Shown here: one piece after another, positions 1 to 7,826 of the stretch
Layout: every line of letters starts with the position of its first letter
How positions within the stretch are numbered: the stretch's first letter is position 1
DNA from: Herbiconiux sp.
GTDB taxonomy: Bacteria > Actinomycetota > Actinomycetes > Actinomycetales > Microbacteriaceae
NCBI RefSeq assembly: GCF_023264855.1
Contig: NZ_JAHFUW010000043.1
Span: 1-38,236 of the forward strand
Direction: 5' to 3'
Length of the DNA: 38,236 nucleotides
Notes under the pieces: model-generated
What the model saw: the letters and a program-made list of their open reading frames with translations, nothing else
Told to the model about the DNA's origin: nothing
Database searches by the model: none
Program-made: the position numbers and the translations under genes

Positions 1-551
1 GCAGCAGCACCGGCGTTGATGTGAACGGCGGTTCCACCGGCGAAGTCGTTGACGCCCCAGACCGGAGCCCAGCCCTCGGAGAGGTTGAAGACCATGAACG
101 CCACGGGGAAGTAGACGACGGTGACCCAGATGCCCGCGAAGACCATCCAGGCGCCGAACTTGGCGCGGTCGGCGATCGCACCCGAGATCAGGGCGACGGT
201 GATGATGGCGAAGGTCGCCTGGAAGCCCGCGAATGCCAGGCCGTTCAGGTCGGGGTCCATCGCGCCGCCCTCACCGAGACCGAGCAGGCTGCCCAGTCCG
301 ATCGAGCCGTCGAAGGGGTTTCCGACGATGCCCGGGATGGCGGGGGTGCCGAAGACCATGCCGTAGCCGTAGATGACCCACAGCACGCCGACGAGGCCCA
401 TGGCGCCGAAGCTCATCATCATCATGCTGATGACCGACTTCGCCTTGACCATGCCGCCGTAGAAGAATGCGACACCCGGCGTCATCAAGAGGACGAGGGC
501 CGCTGCGACCATGAGCCACAGGGAGTCCAGGTTGGTTGTTACTTCTTCCAT
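1..551 (-). CDS. amt: Ammonium transporter Amt (5' part; gene runs off the window start)
   Basis: Reading the minus strand from the ATG at 551 gives 183 open codons to the window edge. The protein begins MEEVTTNLDSLWLMVAAALV. It continues with hydrophobic segments and Amt/MEP/Rh hallmarks: FYGGMVKAKSV near residues 30-40, a run of methionines (MMMMSFGAMG), WVIYGYGM, FAGFQATFAIIT, and GGTAVHINAGAA at the cut end. These match the first five or so membrane helices of the trimeric ammonium channel, including the conserved region before the first pore histidine. In actinobacteria amt is usually followed by the PII gene glnK, which would lie outside this window. The start is the first ATG of the conserved N-terminus; a purine stretch (GAGAGG, in RC 563-570) lies 11-13 nt upstream. 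A weak -10 (TATAGA, 569-574 on the minus strand) fits a short leader. Family assignment is secure; the 3' two thirds is not visible. Confidence 0.93.
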   Translation of the reverse strand, partial: MEEVTTNLDSLWLMVAAALVLLMTPGVAFFYGGMVKAKSVISMMMMSFGAMGLVGVLWVIYGYGMVFGTPAIPGIVGNPFDGSIGLGSLLGLGEGGAMDPDLNGLAFAGFQATFAIITVALISGAIADRAKFGAWMVFAGIWVTVVYFPVAFMVFNLSEGWAPVWGVNDFAGGTAVHINAGAA

Positions 552-700
552 TGTGAAATGGCTACCTCTCTATATCGTGCCGGCGGGTACGACCGGAATT
601 GCTGTGACGCCGACGGGTGGCACTGTCCCGATGGCGCAATTGCAGGCAAGGGCAGTCTGTCGAAGAGAGGTTTCGCCGGGCGACGAACTATGTGTACGCC

Positions 701-737
701 GTGTTACACGGACGGCCCGTATGTAAACACTGTGTTT
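701..737. promoter_or_regulatory. Pair of short palindromes upstream of amt, candidate nitrogen-control operator
   Basis: In the 270-bp gap between zapE and amt there is GTGTTACAC (701-709) and the perfect 6-1-6 palindrome AAACACTGTGTTT (725-737). GTGTTAC and GTAAACAC also face each other across 15 bp. They lie 150-190 bp upstream of the amt start codon. amt genes in actinobacteria are controlled by GlnR or AmtR. The elements resemble the GTnAC / GAAAC half-sites of GlnR only partly, so the regulator is not identified. Calling this an operator is inference. Confidence 0.35.
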
Positions 738-750
738 CGCACCCCGGAGA

Positions 751-772
751 ATCCGGCGAGAGGATGCCGGAT
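751..772 (-). terminator. Hairpin downstream of zapE
   Basis: ATCCGGC (751-757) and GCCGGAT (766-772) form a perfect 7-bp stem with an 8-nt loop, 50 bp past the zapE stop codon on the minus strand. There is no T-run, so it would be an atypical actinobacterial terminator or a processing hairpin. Confidence 0.35.
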
Positions 773-821
773 GCCCGTTGCGGAACTCAGACCGTCGAGA
801 ACCGGAACGTCGAGTACCGGA

Positions 822-1856
822 TCAGAGCGTCGCGGAGGCGATCAGCCGCGAGACCGCGCGCAGGTACTTCTTGCGGTAGCCGCCGTTCACCATGTCGCCC
901 GCGAAGACCTCGTCGAACGGGATGCCGGAGGCCAGGATGCTGATCTGGGCGTCGTAGACCCGGTCGATGAAGGCCACCAGGCGCAGAGCATCCGCCTGAT
1001 CGGTGAGCGGGGTGACATCGCGGATGGCGATGGCGGTGAGGCCGTCGAGCATCTTCACGTAGCGCGAGGGGTGGATGCTGCCGAGGTGCGCGATCAGCGC
1101 GCCGAAGTCGTCGAAGGTGATGCTCTCCCCCGCGGCGACGCGCGCCTCGACCGCGACGGTGAGGTCGGCGTCCGTGGCGAAGGAGACGGCGTGGCCCTCG
1201 ATGTCGCGGCGGCGGTAGTCGAGGCCGTCGATGCGCATGATGTCGAAGCGGTCGGCGATGGCCTGGATCTCACGCAGGAAGTCGCTCGCCGCGAAGCGCC
1301 CCTCTCCCAGCGCGTTCGGCGGGGTGTTGGAGGTGGCGGCCAGCCGGGTGCCCTTGGCGACGAGTTCGCCGAGGAAGCGGGTCATCAGCATGGTGTCGCC
1401 CGGATCGTCGAGCTCGAACTCGTCGATGGCGATGAACTTCGCACCGGTGAACAGCTGCACGGCGTTGGCGTAGCCGAGGGCGCCGACCAGCGCGGTGTAC
1501 TCGATGAAGGTGCCGAAGTACTTGGGGCCGGGCGCGGCGTGCCAGAGCGCGGCGAGCAGGTGGGTCTTGCCCACGCCGAAGCCGCCGTCGAGGTAGATGC
1601 CGGGCTTGGCGGCGGGCGTCTTCTTGCCGCGGCCGAAGAAACCGCCGGCCTTGGCGGGCTTGAAGCCCTCGCCGAAGGCGCGGAGCTTGGCCAAGGCCTC
1701 GCCCTGCGAGGGGTAGTCGCGGTCGGGCCGGTAGCTCTCGAACGACGCCGTGTCGAACTGGCGCGGCGGCACGAGCGTCTTGGCGAGCTCCGCCGCCGAC
1801 ATCGAGGGGGTGCGCTCCGTCAAGCGCGGGGCGACGGCCTGCCGCTCACTGGTCAT
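822..1856 (-). CDS. zapE: Cell division protein ZapE / AFG1-like ATPase
   Basis: 344 residues from the ATG at 1856. Walker A is GGFGVGKTHL at residues 91-100 and Walker B is FIAIDEFELDD at 141-151, in the arrangement of the AFG1/ZapE P-loop ATPases. The segment LAATSNTPPNALGEGRF downstream is typical sensor-1 territory. In E. coli ZapE associates with FtsZ at the division site; in actinobacteria the role is not established. The open frame extends upstream to 1937, but those 27 residues are arginine-rich, unlike family N-termini, and would overlap the divergent promoter region. I prefer the ATG that begins MTSERQAVAP. Its ribosome site is weak (GGAATCAG just before it), so the start is only moderately certain. 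The gene is divergent from the sulfurtransferase gene, with a 152-bp gap (1857-2008) that must hold both promoters. Confidence 0.85.
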   Translation of the reverse strand: MTSERQAVAPRLTERTPSMSAAELAKTLVPPRQFDTASFESYRPDRDYPSQGEALAKLRAFGEGFKPAKAGGFFGRGKKTPAAKPGIYLDGGFGVGKTHLLAALWHAAPGPKYFGTFIEYTALVGALGYANAVQLFTGAKFIAIDEFELDDPGDTMLMTRFLGELVAKGTRLAATSNTPPNALGEGRFAASDFLREIQAIADRFDIMRIDGLDYRRRDIEGHAVSFATDADLTVAVEARVAAGESITFDDFGALIAHLGSIHPSRYVKMLDGLTAIAIRDVTPLTDQADALRLVAFIDRVYDAQISILASGIPFDEVFAGDMVNGGYRKKYLRAVSRLIASATL

Positions 1857-2008
1857 CTGATTCCGAGCCGATCGTTCGTGTCGAAGTCTTACACTCGCCT
1901 GGCCCGCCGGCCGCCGATGCGGAATGCTGGAAACCATCAGGGAGTTGGATCTACCCTAAACCGCCTCGGTGCCGACCCTGGCCCGGCGGTGCTCACAGGA
2001 GGTAACAG

Positions 2009-2926
2009 ATGGCCGTCGCAGCCGATTCGTCCGAGAAGTTCGCGGGATACGCGCATCCGGAACGGCTGGTGTCGGCCGACTGGCTCGAAGCGCACCTGTC
2101 CGAGGCCGGTCCCGGCCGCGAGCTCGTGATCGTGGAGTCGGATGAGGACGTGCTGCTCTACGAGACCGGCCACATCCCGTCCGCGGTGAAGATCGACTGG
2201 CACACCGAGCTCAACGACCCGGTGCAGCGCGACTACATCGACGGTGCCGGATTCGCCGCGCTCGTCGGGGGCAAGGGGATCTCGCGCGACGCGACCGTGG
2301 TGATCTACGGCGACAAGAACAACTGGTGGGCGGCGTACGCCCTCTGGGTGTTCACGCTCTTCGGTCATGAAGACGTGCGGCTGCTGGACGGCGGACGCGA
2401 CAAGTGGATCGCCGAGGGCCGCGCCATCACGACCGACCGGCCCGCGGCATCCGAGGTCTCGTACCCCGTCGTGGAGCGCCGCGACGACGAGATCCGCGCC
2501 TTCAAGGACGACGTGCTCGCCCACCTCGGGCACCCGCTGATCGACGTGCGCTCACCCGAGGAGTACAGCGGAGAGCGCACGACCGCTCCCGCCTACCCCG
2601 AGGAGGGCGCGCTGCGCGCCGGTCACATCCCGAGCGCGGCGAACGTGCCGTGGGCGAAGGCGGCCGCCGAAGACGGCACCTTCAAGCCGGTCGGCGACCT
2701 CGATGCGATCTACCGCGACGGAGCGGGCCTCGGCCTCTCCGGCGACGAGCCCGTGATCGCCTACTGCCGGATCGGCGAGCGGTCGAGCCACACCTGGTTC
2801 GTGCTCACCCACCTGCTCGGCTTCGAGAACGTGCGCAACTACGACGGTTCGTGGACCGAATGGGGCTCCGCGGTGCGGGTTCCGATCGTGACGGGCGCCG
2901 AGCCCGGTGCCGTTCCCTCGCGCTGA
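2009..2926 (+). CDS. sseA: Thiosulfate/3-mercaptopyruvate-type sulfurtransferase (tandem rhodanese)
   Basis: 305 residues with two rhodanese domains, about 22-140 and 165-290. The C-terminal domain carries the active-site loop CRIGERS with the persulfide cysteine at residue 253, the form typical of actinobacterial thiosulfate sulfurtransferases. The N-terminal domain has Asp (in [11 protein letters not shown], about residue 102) where a cysteine would sit, so it is structural, as is normal for tandem rhodaneses. A strong Shine-Dalgarno AGGAGGT (1997-2003) sits 5 nt before the ATG. The gene lies 17 bp upstream of sufE and is probably co-transcribed with it, pairing a sulfur-transfer enzyme with a sulfur acceptor. 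Substrate preference (thiosulfate or mercaptopyruvate) cannot be read from sequence alone. Confidence 0.92.
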   Translation: MAVAADSSEKFAGYAHPERLVSADWLEAHLSEAGPGRELVIVESDEDVLLYETGHIPSAVKIDWHTELNDPVQRDYIDGAGFAALVGGKGISRDATVVIYGDKNNWWAAYALWVFTLFGHEDVRLLDGGRDKWIAEGRAITTDRPAASEVSYPVVERRDDEIRAFKDDVLAHLGHPLIDVRSPEEYSGERTTAPAYPEEGALRAGHIPSAANVPWAKAAAEDGTFKPVGDLDAIYRDGAGLGLSGDEPVIAYCRIGERSSHTWFVLTHLLGFENVRNYDGSWTEWGSAVRVPIVTGAEPGAVPSR

Positions 2927-2943
2927 GGGCGATACTGGACGGG

Positions 2944-3384
2944 ATGACTGAGACGACCCTCCCCGAATCCCTGGCCGAGATCCGAGACGACTTCCTCGCG
3001 CTCGAGCAGCGCGAGCGGCTCGAGATGCTGCTGGAGTTCTCGAACGAGCTGCCGGAGCTCCCGGCGCGCTACCAGGAGCATCCAGATCTCTTCGAGCGCG
3101 TCGAGGAGTGCCAGTCCCCCGTGTTCATCTTCGTGGAGGTGAACGACGGCATCGTGCAGCTATTCGCGACCGCGCCGCGCGAGGCGCCGACCACGCGCGG
3201 CTTCGCGTCGATCCTGGTGCAGGGCATCGACGGCCTCACGGTCGAGCAGGTGCTCGGAATCCCCGACGACTTCCCGAACACGCTCGGCCTCACCGCCGCC
3301 GTCTCCCCCCTGCGCATCCGCGGGATGACGGCCCTCCTCGGCCGCACCAAGCGCCAGGTGCGCGAGCGCGTCGCCGCCGCGTAG
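2944..3384 (+). CDS. sufE: SufE family cysteine desulfuration protein
   Basis: 146 residues, the usual SufE length. The acceptor cysteine is Cys56 in VEECQSPVF, followed by the conserved SufE core FASILVQGIDGLTVEQVLGI and a basic C-terminus. SufE accepts persulfide sulfur from the desulfurase SufS and passes it on for Fe-S cluster assembly. Many actinobacteria place this sufE next to a rhodanese rather than in the suf operon, as here, so the partner could be the upstream sulfurtransferase. The start is the ATG 17 bp after the upstream stop, preceded by GGACGGG. The same reading frame stays open far upstream, but inside the sulfurtransferase gene that reading is a shadow. The last codons run straight into a hairpin shared with the convergent hydrolase gene. 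Confidence 0.93.
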   Translation: MTETTLPESLAEIRDDFLALEQRERLEMLLEFSNELPELPARYQEHPDLFERVEECQSPVFIFVEVNDGIVQLFATAPREAPTTRGFASILVQGIDGLTVEQVLGIPDDFPNTLGLTAAVSPLRIRGMTALLGRTKRQVRERVAAA

Positions 3385-3399
3385 CCCTCCTCAGAGGGC
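3384..3399. terminator. Shared hairpin between sufE and the convergent hydrolase gene
   Basis: GCCCTC (3384-3389), loop CTCA, GAGGGC (3394-3399). The stem starts with the last base of the sufE TAG and its loop contains the stop codon of the hydrolase gene (TCA at 3391-3393 on the plus strand). Outer bases GCCGCC and GGCGGT can extend the structure. It has no T-run and could act on both strands. Confidence 0.5.
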
Positions 3400-4572
3400 G
3401 TTGGCGGTGAGCCAGGAGGAGATCGCAGCGTTCCACTTGGCGCGGTCGTAGTTCCAGAGCTTGGTGTGGCGGGCGACCCAGAACGGCACGAAGGTGACCA
3501 GGTCGGGGCGCGCCTCGGCGAGCTTGCGCGAGCCCGTCGAGGGCACGTAGCCGTCGTCGTCGCTGTGCATCAGCAGCACCGGTACGTCGACCTCGTCGGA
3601 GCGCTTCACGAAGTCGAGGCGGTCGAGGTCCAGGGGCTGGTCCTGGCCCGTGACCACCGTGCCCCACGGATGCGTGATGGTCGCGAACGCGGCATCCCCC
3701 ACCAGCTCCGGCGCATGCCGGGCCCTCCCGTGGTACCGCAGCACGTCGCGCCAGTCGACCGCGGGCGATTCCAGCGCGATCGCCCGGATGCGGTCGCGGT
3801 GCACGGCCCGGCCCATCGCCTGCAGCGTGATGGCGCCGCCCATCGACCAGCCCATCAGCACGATGTCGGCGGCACCGTGGTCGACGGCATAGGTGATCGC
3901 GGCGTCGAGGTCTTGCCACTCCGTGTCGCCCAGGGCGTACTTGCCGTCGGCCGAGCGCGGCGCCTCGCCGTCGTTGCGATAGGAGATGAGCAAGGAGTTG
4001 TATCCGTGGTCACGGAACACCGGCACCCCGCGGATGGTCTCACCGCGGCGGACGCCACGACCGTGCACCTGGATGACCCACTTGGTGGATGCCTCATCCG
4101 GAGCAGGGACGAACCACGCCGGAGCCGGCCCGACCGAGGTGCTCACCTCGACCTCCTCCACCGGAACGCCGAGTTCGCGCGGGTGGATGTAGAACCAGCC
4201 GCTGATCCGCCCGGCACGAGCGGTGGCGAGGTCGCCGTAGTCGACCGTGACGACGGGCCGGCGCACCACGCCGTCCGCCACCGAGAGCACCTCGCCCAGG
4301 CGCGCGTGCCCCGTGTCACCGGAGAAGCGCAGGCTGTACGCGCCCGGCAGGATCGAGTCGGCCGTCACGGAGAGCGACACGACACCGGCCTCGGCGTCGT
4401 AGCCGAGGATGCGCACGTCGTCGACGGGAACGGAGGGGGTCACGATGGCCCGCGACATCTTCGCGGTGGCGAACGCCGCCCCCGCCGTGACCAGCGTCGC
4501 GACGGTGCCCGCGGCCATCGCCACGATCGCCCAAGCCGGAACGCGGGCCGGTTCGGATGCTCGCTGACTCAT
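3391..4572 (-). CDS. Membrane-anchored alpha/beta hydrolase
   Basis: 393 residues. An N-terminal hydrophobic stretch (about 13-37) with few charges before it looks like a signal anchor or uncleaved signal peptide, so the enzyme domain is probably outside the membrane. After an all-beta-like N-terminal section (50-150), the hydrolase fold starts near KWVIQVHGRG (oxyanion region, 164-173). The nucleophile elbow is GWSMGG with Ser243. An acid in HSDDDGYVP (338-340) and His369 in VARHTKLW complete a plausible triad. It resembles serine aminopeptidase/lysophospholipase-like hydrolases (S9/Hydrolase_4 type), but the substrate is not predictable. The ATG at 4572 follows GAAGGGCGG. The gene converges with sufE (6 bp between stops) and is divergent from the DUF3000 gene. 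Confidence 0.85.
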   Translation of the reverse strand: MSQRASEPARVPAWAIVAMAAGTVATLVTAGAAFATAKMSRAIVTPSVPVDDVRILGYDAEAGVVSLSVTADSILPGAYSLRFSGDTGHARLGEVLSVADGVVRRPVVTVDYGDLATARAGRISGWFYIHPRELGVPVEEVEVSTSVGPAPAWFVPAPDEASTKWVIQVHGRGVRRGETIRGVPVFRDHGYNSLLISYRNDGEAPRSADGKYALGDTEWQDLDAAITYAVDHGAADIVLMGWSMGGAITLQAMGRAVHRDRIRAIALESPAVDWRDVLRYHGRARHAPELVGDAAFATITHPWGTVVTGQDQPLDLDRLDFVKRSDEVDVPVLLMHSDDDGYVPSTGSRKLAEARPDLVTFVPFWVARHTKLWNYDRAKWNAAISSWLTANAL

Positions 4573-4690
4573 GGTCGCCGCCCTTCAGGCCCACGGCGGG
4601 CGGCTCGTCGCCACCCGATCGCACCGGCTCGTCTCGTCACTGCCTCCGCGTCATCCGGCGTGCCTTCGCCTCGCGGAACCTAAAGAACTC

Positions 4691-4696
4691 TAGTCT
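4691..4696 (+). promoter_or_regulatory. -10 element for a leaderless DUF3000 transcript
   Basis: TAGTCT fits the actinobacterial TANNNT -10 consensus and ends 6 nt before the GTG at 4703, where transcription would be expected to begin. No ribosome-binding site precedes the start. No clear -35 is seen. Confidence 0.6.
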
Positions 4697-4702
4697 GCAG
4701 AC

Positions 4703-5299
4703 GTGCCCGATTCCCCTTTCACGCCGGATCTCCCGGCGGCGTTCGGCGCAGCGCTCGACTCGCTGCGCCGGGCCGACACGCGGGAGGAGCTCGTGATCCA
4801 CGAGATCCCCGCCCCCGCGAACCTGGCCCCGAACGCGGTCGCCCTCTCGGCCGACGTGAGTCCCCGCCGCCACGGCGCCGACTCCGAGCTCGGTACGGGC
4901 CGGTTCATCCTGCTGCACGACGCCGACGAGCCGGAAGCCTGGGGCGGTGAATTCCGGGTGGTCTGCTTCGCGCAGGCCCCGCTGGAGACCGAGATCGGGC
5001 TCGATCCCTTCTTGGCCGACGTGGCCTGGTCGTGGCTGGTCGACGCTCTCGACGCCCGGGGGGCGAACTACACCAGCGCATCCGGCACCGCGACGAAGAT
5101 CATCTCGACCGGTTTCGGCGAGCTCTCCGCCCAGGGAGACGGTGCGCAGATCGAGCTGCGCGCATCCTGGACCCCCACAGACCACAACCTCCAAGCCCAT
5201 GTCGAGGGCTGGAGCGAACTCCTCTGCATGCTGGCCGGTCTGCCACCCGTCGTCGATGGCGTGACGATGCTGCAGACCAGGCGAGCACGACGTGAGTGA
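4703..5299 (+). CDS. DUF3000 family protein
   Basis: 198 residues starting at a GTG. The protein is a compact alpha/beta polypeptide with conserved-looking segments RFILLHDADEPEAWGGEFRV (about 72-91), DVAWSWLVDAL (109-119) and LQAHVEGWSELLCMLAGLPP (163-182). This is the actinobacteria-specific family DUF3000, whose function is unknown and which is commonly encoded directly in front of an RNase D-like gene, as here. Its stop overlaps the next start by 8 nt (GTGAGTGA), implying translational coupling. The start is supported by the -10 hexamer 6 nt upstream (leaderless). No signal peptide or membrane segment. Confidence 0.88.
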   Translation: MPDSPFTPDLPAAFGAALDSLRRADTREELVIHEIPAPANLAPNAVALSADVSPRRHGADSELGTGRFILLHDADEPEAWGGEFRVVCFAQAPLETEIGLDPFLADVAWSWLVDALDARGANYTSASGTATKIISTGFGELSAQGDGAQIELRASWTPTDHNLQAHVEGWSELLCMLAGLPPVVDGVTMLQTRRARRE

Positions 5300-6512
5300 A
5301 GAAGAACTGAGCGAGACACCAGAACGCACCGTCATCACGACGGTCGATGACTTCCATGACGCCGTCGAGGCACTGGCCGAGGGCCACGGGCCCGTCGCGG
5401 TCGACGCCGAGCGGGCGAGCGGCTTCCGCTACTCCCAGCGCGCGTACCTGATCCAGCTGTACCGGAGGGGTTCGGGCAGTTTCCTGATCGATCCGCCGGC
5501 CATCCGGGAGTTCGCTCCCCTGCAGTCGGTGATCGGCGACGTCGAATGGGTGCTGCACGCGGCCAGCCAGGACCTGCCGTGCCTGCGCGAAGTGGGGCTC
5601 GACCCCGTCACCGTCTTCGACACCGAGCTGGCCGCCCGGCTGCTGGGCCTGCCTCGGGTGGGCCTGGGCGCGGTGGTGGAGGAACTGCTCGGCATCCACC
5701 TGAAGAAGGAGCACTCGGCCGCGGACTGGTCGACCCGGCCGCTGCCCGCATCCTGGCTCGAATACGCCGCCCTCGATGTGGAGCTGCTGATCGACCTGCG
5801 GGATGCCATGGCCGACCTGCTCGTGCAGCAGGGCAAGGTCGAGATCGCCGAGCAGGAGTTCGCCGCCGTCGTGAGCAAAGAGGAGAAGGCGCCGCTGGCG
5901 GAGCCCTGGCGCCGGCTGACCGGCGTGCAGGCACTGCGCCCCGATCGGCACCTCGCCGCCGCCCGGGAGCTCTGGCTCGCCCGCGACGCCCTCGCCCGCG
6001 AGACCGACATCGCGCCGGGCCGGCTGGTTCCGGATGCCTCGCTGATGGTGGCCGCGCGCGCCCTGCCGGCCTCGCGCCGCGAACTGGCGAGCCTCAAGCA
6101 GTTCTCCGGCCGTGCCAGCCGCAGCGAACTGGACCGCTGGTGGGCCGCGATCGAGCGCGCCCTCACGACCGACGAGATCCCGGTGCACCGGCGAGCCACC
6201 GACACCCTCCCGCCCCCACGCAGCTGGTCGGACCGCAATCCCGAGGCGGATGCCCGCCTGAAGGCCGCACGCGCCGCCCTCACGACCGTCTCCGAGGAGC
6301 GGTCGATCCCCCTCGAGAACCTGCTCACCCCCGACTTCCTGCGGCGTGTGGCCTGGAATGCACCCGATCCGGTGACCGTCGAGTCGGTGTCGGAGGCCCT
6401 CGCGGCGCTCGGGGCGCGTCCCTGGCAGATTGAACTGACTGCACAGCCGATCGCCCTCGCCTTTGTAGAACCACTCCAAGAGCCCGAGAGCGACCCGGAA
6501 GCCCAGTCGTAG
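5292..6512 (+). CDS. rnd: RNase D-like 3'-5' exonuclease with HRDC domain
   Basis: 406 residues. The DEDD exonuclease motifs are in order: Exo I VAVDAERASGF with Asp38 and Glu40, Exo II LHAASQDLPCL with Asp94, and Exo III EYAALDVELL with Tyr158 and Asp162. This makes it a DEDDy exonuclease of the RNase D type, which trims 3' ends of structured RNAs such as tRNA precursors. An HRDC domain follows (about 215-292), then a helical tail resembling the RNase D C-terminus. The start is the GTG overlapping the DUF3000 stop, so the two are likely made from one leaderless mRNA. Actinobacteria usually have one such protein; the exact RNA targets are not known for this group. Confidence 0.92.
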   Translation: MSEEELSETPERTVITTVDDFHDAVEALAEGHGPVAVDAERASGFRYSQRAYLIQLYRRGSGSFLIDPPAIREFAPLQSVIGDVEWVLHAASQDLPCLREVGLDPVTVFDTELAARLLGLPRVGLGAVVEELLGIHLKKEHSAADWSTRPLPASWLEYAALDVELLIDLRDAMADLLVQQGKVEIAEQEFAAVVSKEEKAPLAEPWRRLTGVQALRPDRHLAAARELWLARDALARETDIAPGRLVPDASLMVAARALPASRRELASLKQFSGRASRSELDRWWAAIERALTTDEIPVHRRATDTLPPPRSWSDRNPEADARLKAARAALTTVSEERSIPLENLLTPDFLRRVAWNAPDPVTVESVSEALAALGARPWQIELTAQPIALAFVEPLQEPESDPEAQS

Positions 6513-6584
6513 GAACAATCAAACGATTCCGGGGTGTCAGGGGTCGCTTCTAGGATCGAAGTCGATCCAATCCCAGGAGGCATA

Positions 6585-7826
6585 GTGGCCGAACGATCTG
6601 AAGTCGTCTTCGTCGATGGAATGCGCACCCCATTCGGGCGTGCGGGCGAAAAGGGCATGTACTGGCAGACGCGAGCAGATGATCTCGCGGTGAAGTCGAT
6701 CACGGGGCTGCTCGAGCGCAACCCCGGCGTTCCGAAAGACCGCATCGACGACGTGGCGATCGCCGCCACCACGCAGCAGGGCGACCAGGGGCTCACCCTC
6801 GGCCGCACGGCCGCGCTGCTGGCCGGCCTTCCGCTCTCGGTGCCGGGCTACGCCATCGACCGGATGTGCGCGGGCGCGATGACGAGCGTCACCACCGTCG
6901 CCGGGGCCATCGCCTTCGGTGCCTACGATCTCGCGATCGCGGGCGGCGTCGAGCACATGGGCCGGCATCCGATGGGCTTCAACGCCGACCCCAACCCCCG
7001 GTTCCTCGCCGAGAAGCTGGTGAGCGTCGACGCGCTCAACATGGGCAACACGGCCGAGCGCATCCACGACCGCTTCCCGCAGCTCACCAAGGAGCGCTCC
7101 GACCGCTACGCGCTGCGCAGCCAGCAGAAGGTGGCGGCGGCCTACGAGGCCGGCAAGATCCAGCCCGACCTGGTGCCGGTCGCCATCCGCAGCGCTGCCG
7201 GATGGGGGCTCGCCACGCGCGACGAGGCTCCCCGCCCCGAGACCACGCTGGAGGGCCTGGCCGGCCTCCGCACGCCGTTCCGCCCGCACGGCCGGGTCAC
7301 GGCGGGCAACTCGTCCGGTCTGAACGACGGCGCCACCGCATCGCTGATCGCAAGCGAGGCGGCCGCCAAGGAGTTCGGTCTCCCCGTGAAGATGCGTCTC
7401 GTGTCGTTCGCGTTCGCGGGCGTCGAGCCCGAGATCATGGGCATCGGCCCGGTTCCCTCCACCGAGAAGGCGCTGCGCAAGGCGGGTCTCTCGATCGACG
7501 ACATCGGCCTGTTCGAGCTGAACGAGGCGTTCGCCGTGCAGGTGCTCTCGTTCCTCGACCACTTCGGCATCGACGACGACGACCCCCGGGTCAACGAGTA
7601 CGGCGGGGCCATCGCCCTCGGCCACCCGCTCGCCTCCTCGGGCGTGCGGCTGATGATCCAGCTCGCCCGCCAGTTCGAGGAGCACCCCGAGGTGCGCTAC
7701 GGCGTCACCGCGATGTGCGTGGGCCTCGGCCAGGGCGGCACGGTCATCTGGGAGAACCCGAACTTCGGCGGCAAGGCGGCCAAGTCCGACATGAAGACCG
7801 GCGCGAGCAAGAAGGCGGCACGATGA
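6585..7826 (+). CDS. fadA: Acetyl-CoA C-acyltransferase (thiolase)
   Basis: 413 residues. The thiolase catalytic set is complete: acyl-accepting Cys95 in DRMCAGAMTS, His347 in GGAIALGHPLASSG, and the proton-exchanging Cys378 in VTAMCVGLGQGG. NEAFA is present at 313-317. It cleaves 3-ketoacyl-CoA with CoA in the last step of beta-oxidation. I start it at GTG 6585 because CCCAGGAGG ends 4 nt before it; the longer open frame from 6534 has no ribosome site. TAGGAT (6551-6556) is a plausible -10. The stop overlaps the fadB start by 4 nt (ATGA), so the two subunits of a trifunctional-type complex are coupled. The order fadA-fadB is the same as in Mycobacterium. Confidence 0.95.
   Translation: MAERSEVVFVDGMRTPFGRAGEKGMYWQTRADDLAVKSITGLLERNPGVPKDRIDDVAIAATTQQGDQGLTLGRTAALLAGLPLSVPGYAIDRMCAGAMTSVTTVAGAIAFGAYDLAIAGGVEHMGRHPMGFNADPNPRFLAEKLVSVDALNMGNTAERIHDRFPQLTKERSDRYALRSQQKVAAAYEAGKIQPDLVPVAIRSAAGWGLATRDEAPRPETTLEGLAGLRTPFRPHGRVTAGNSSGLNDGATASLIASEAAAKEFGLPVKMRLVSFAFAGVEPEIMGIGPVPSTEKALRKAGLSIDDIGLFELNEAFAVQVLSFLDHFGIDDDDPRVNEYGGAIALGHPLASSGVRLMIQLARQFEEHPEVRYGVTAMCVGLGQGGTVIWENPNFGGKAAKSDMKTGASKKAAR

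Noticed and set aside
21-2129. A 702-codon open frame on the plus strand over amt and zapE
   Set aside because: It lies antisense to two genes with clear motifs and is rich in Arg, Gly, Asp and His, the signature of a high-GC shadow frame.
2300-2340. Missing cysteine in the first rhodanese domain
   Set aside because: Normal for tandem-domain sulfurtransferases, where only the C-terminal domain is catalytic.
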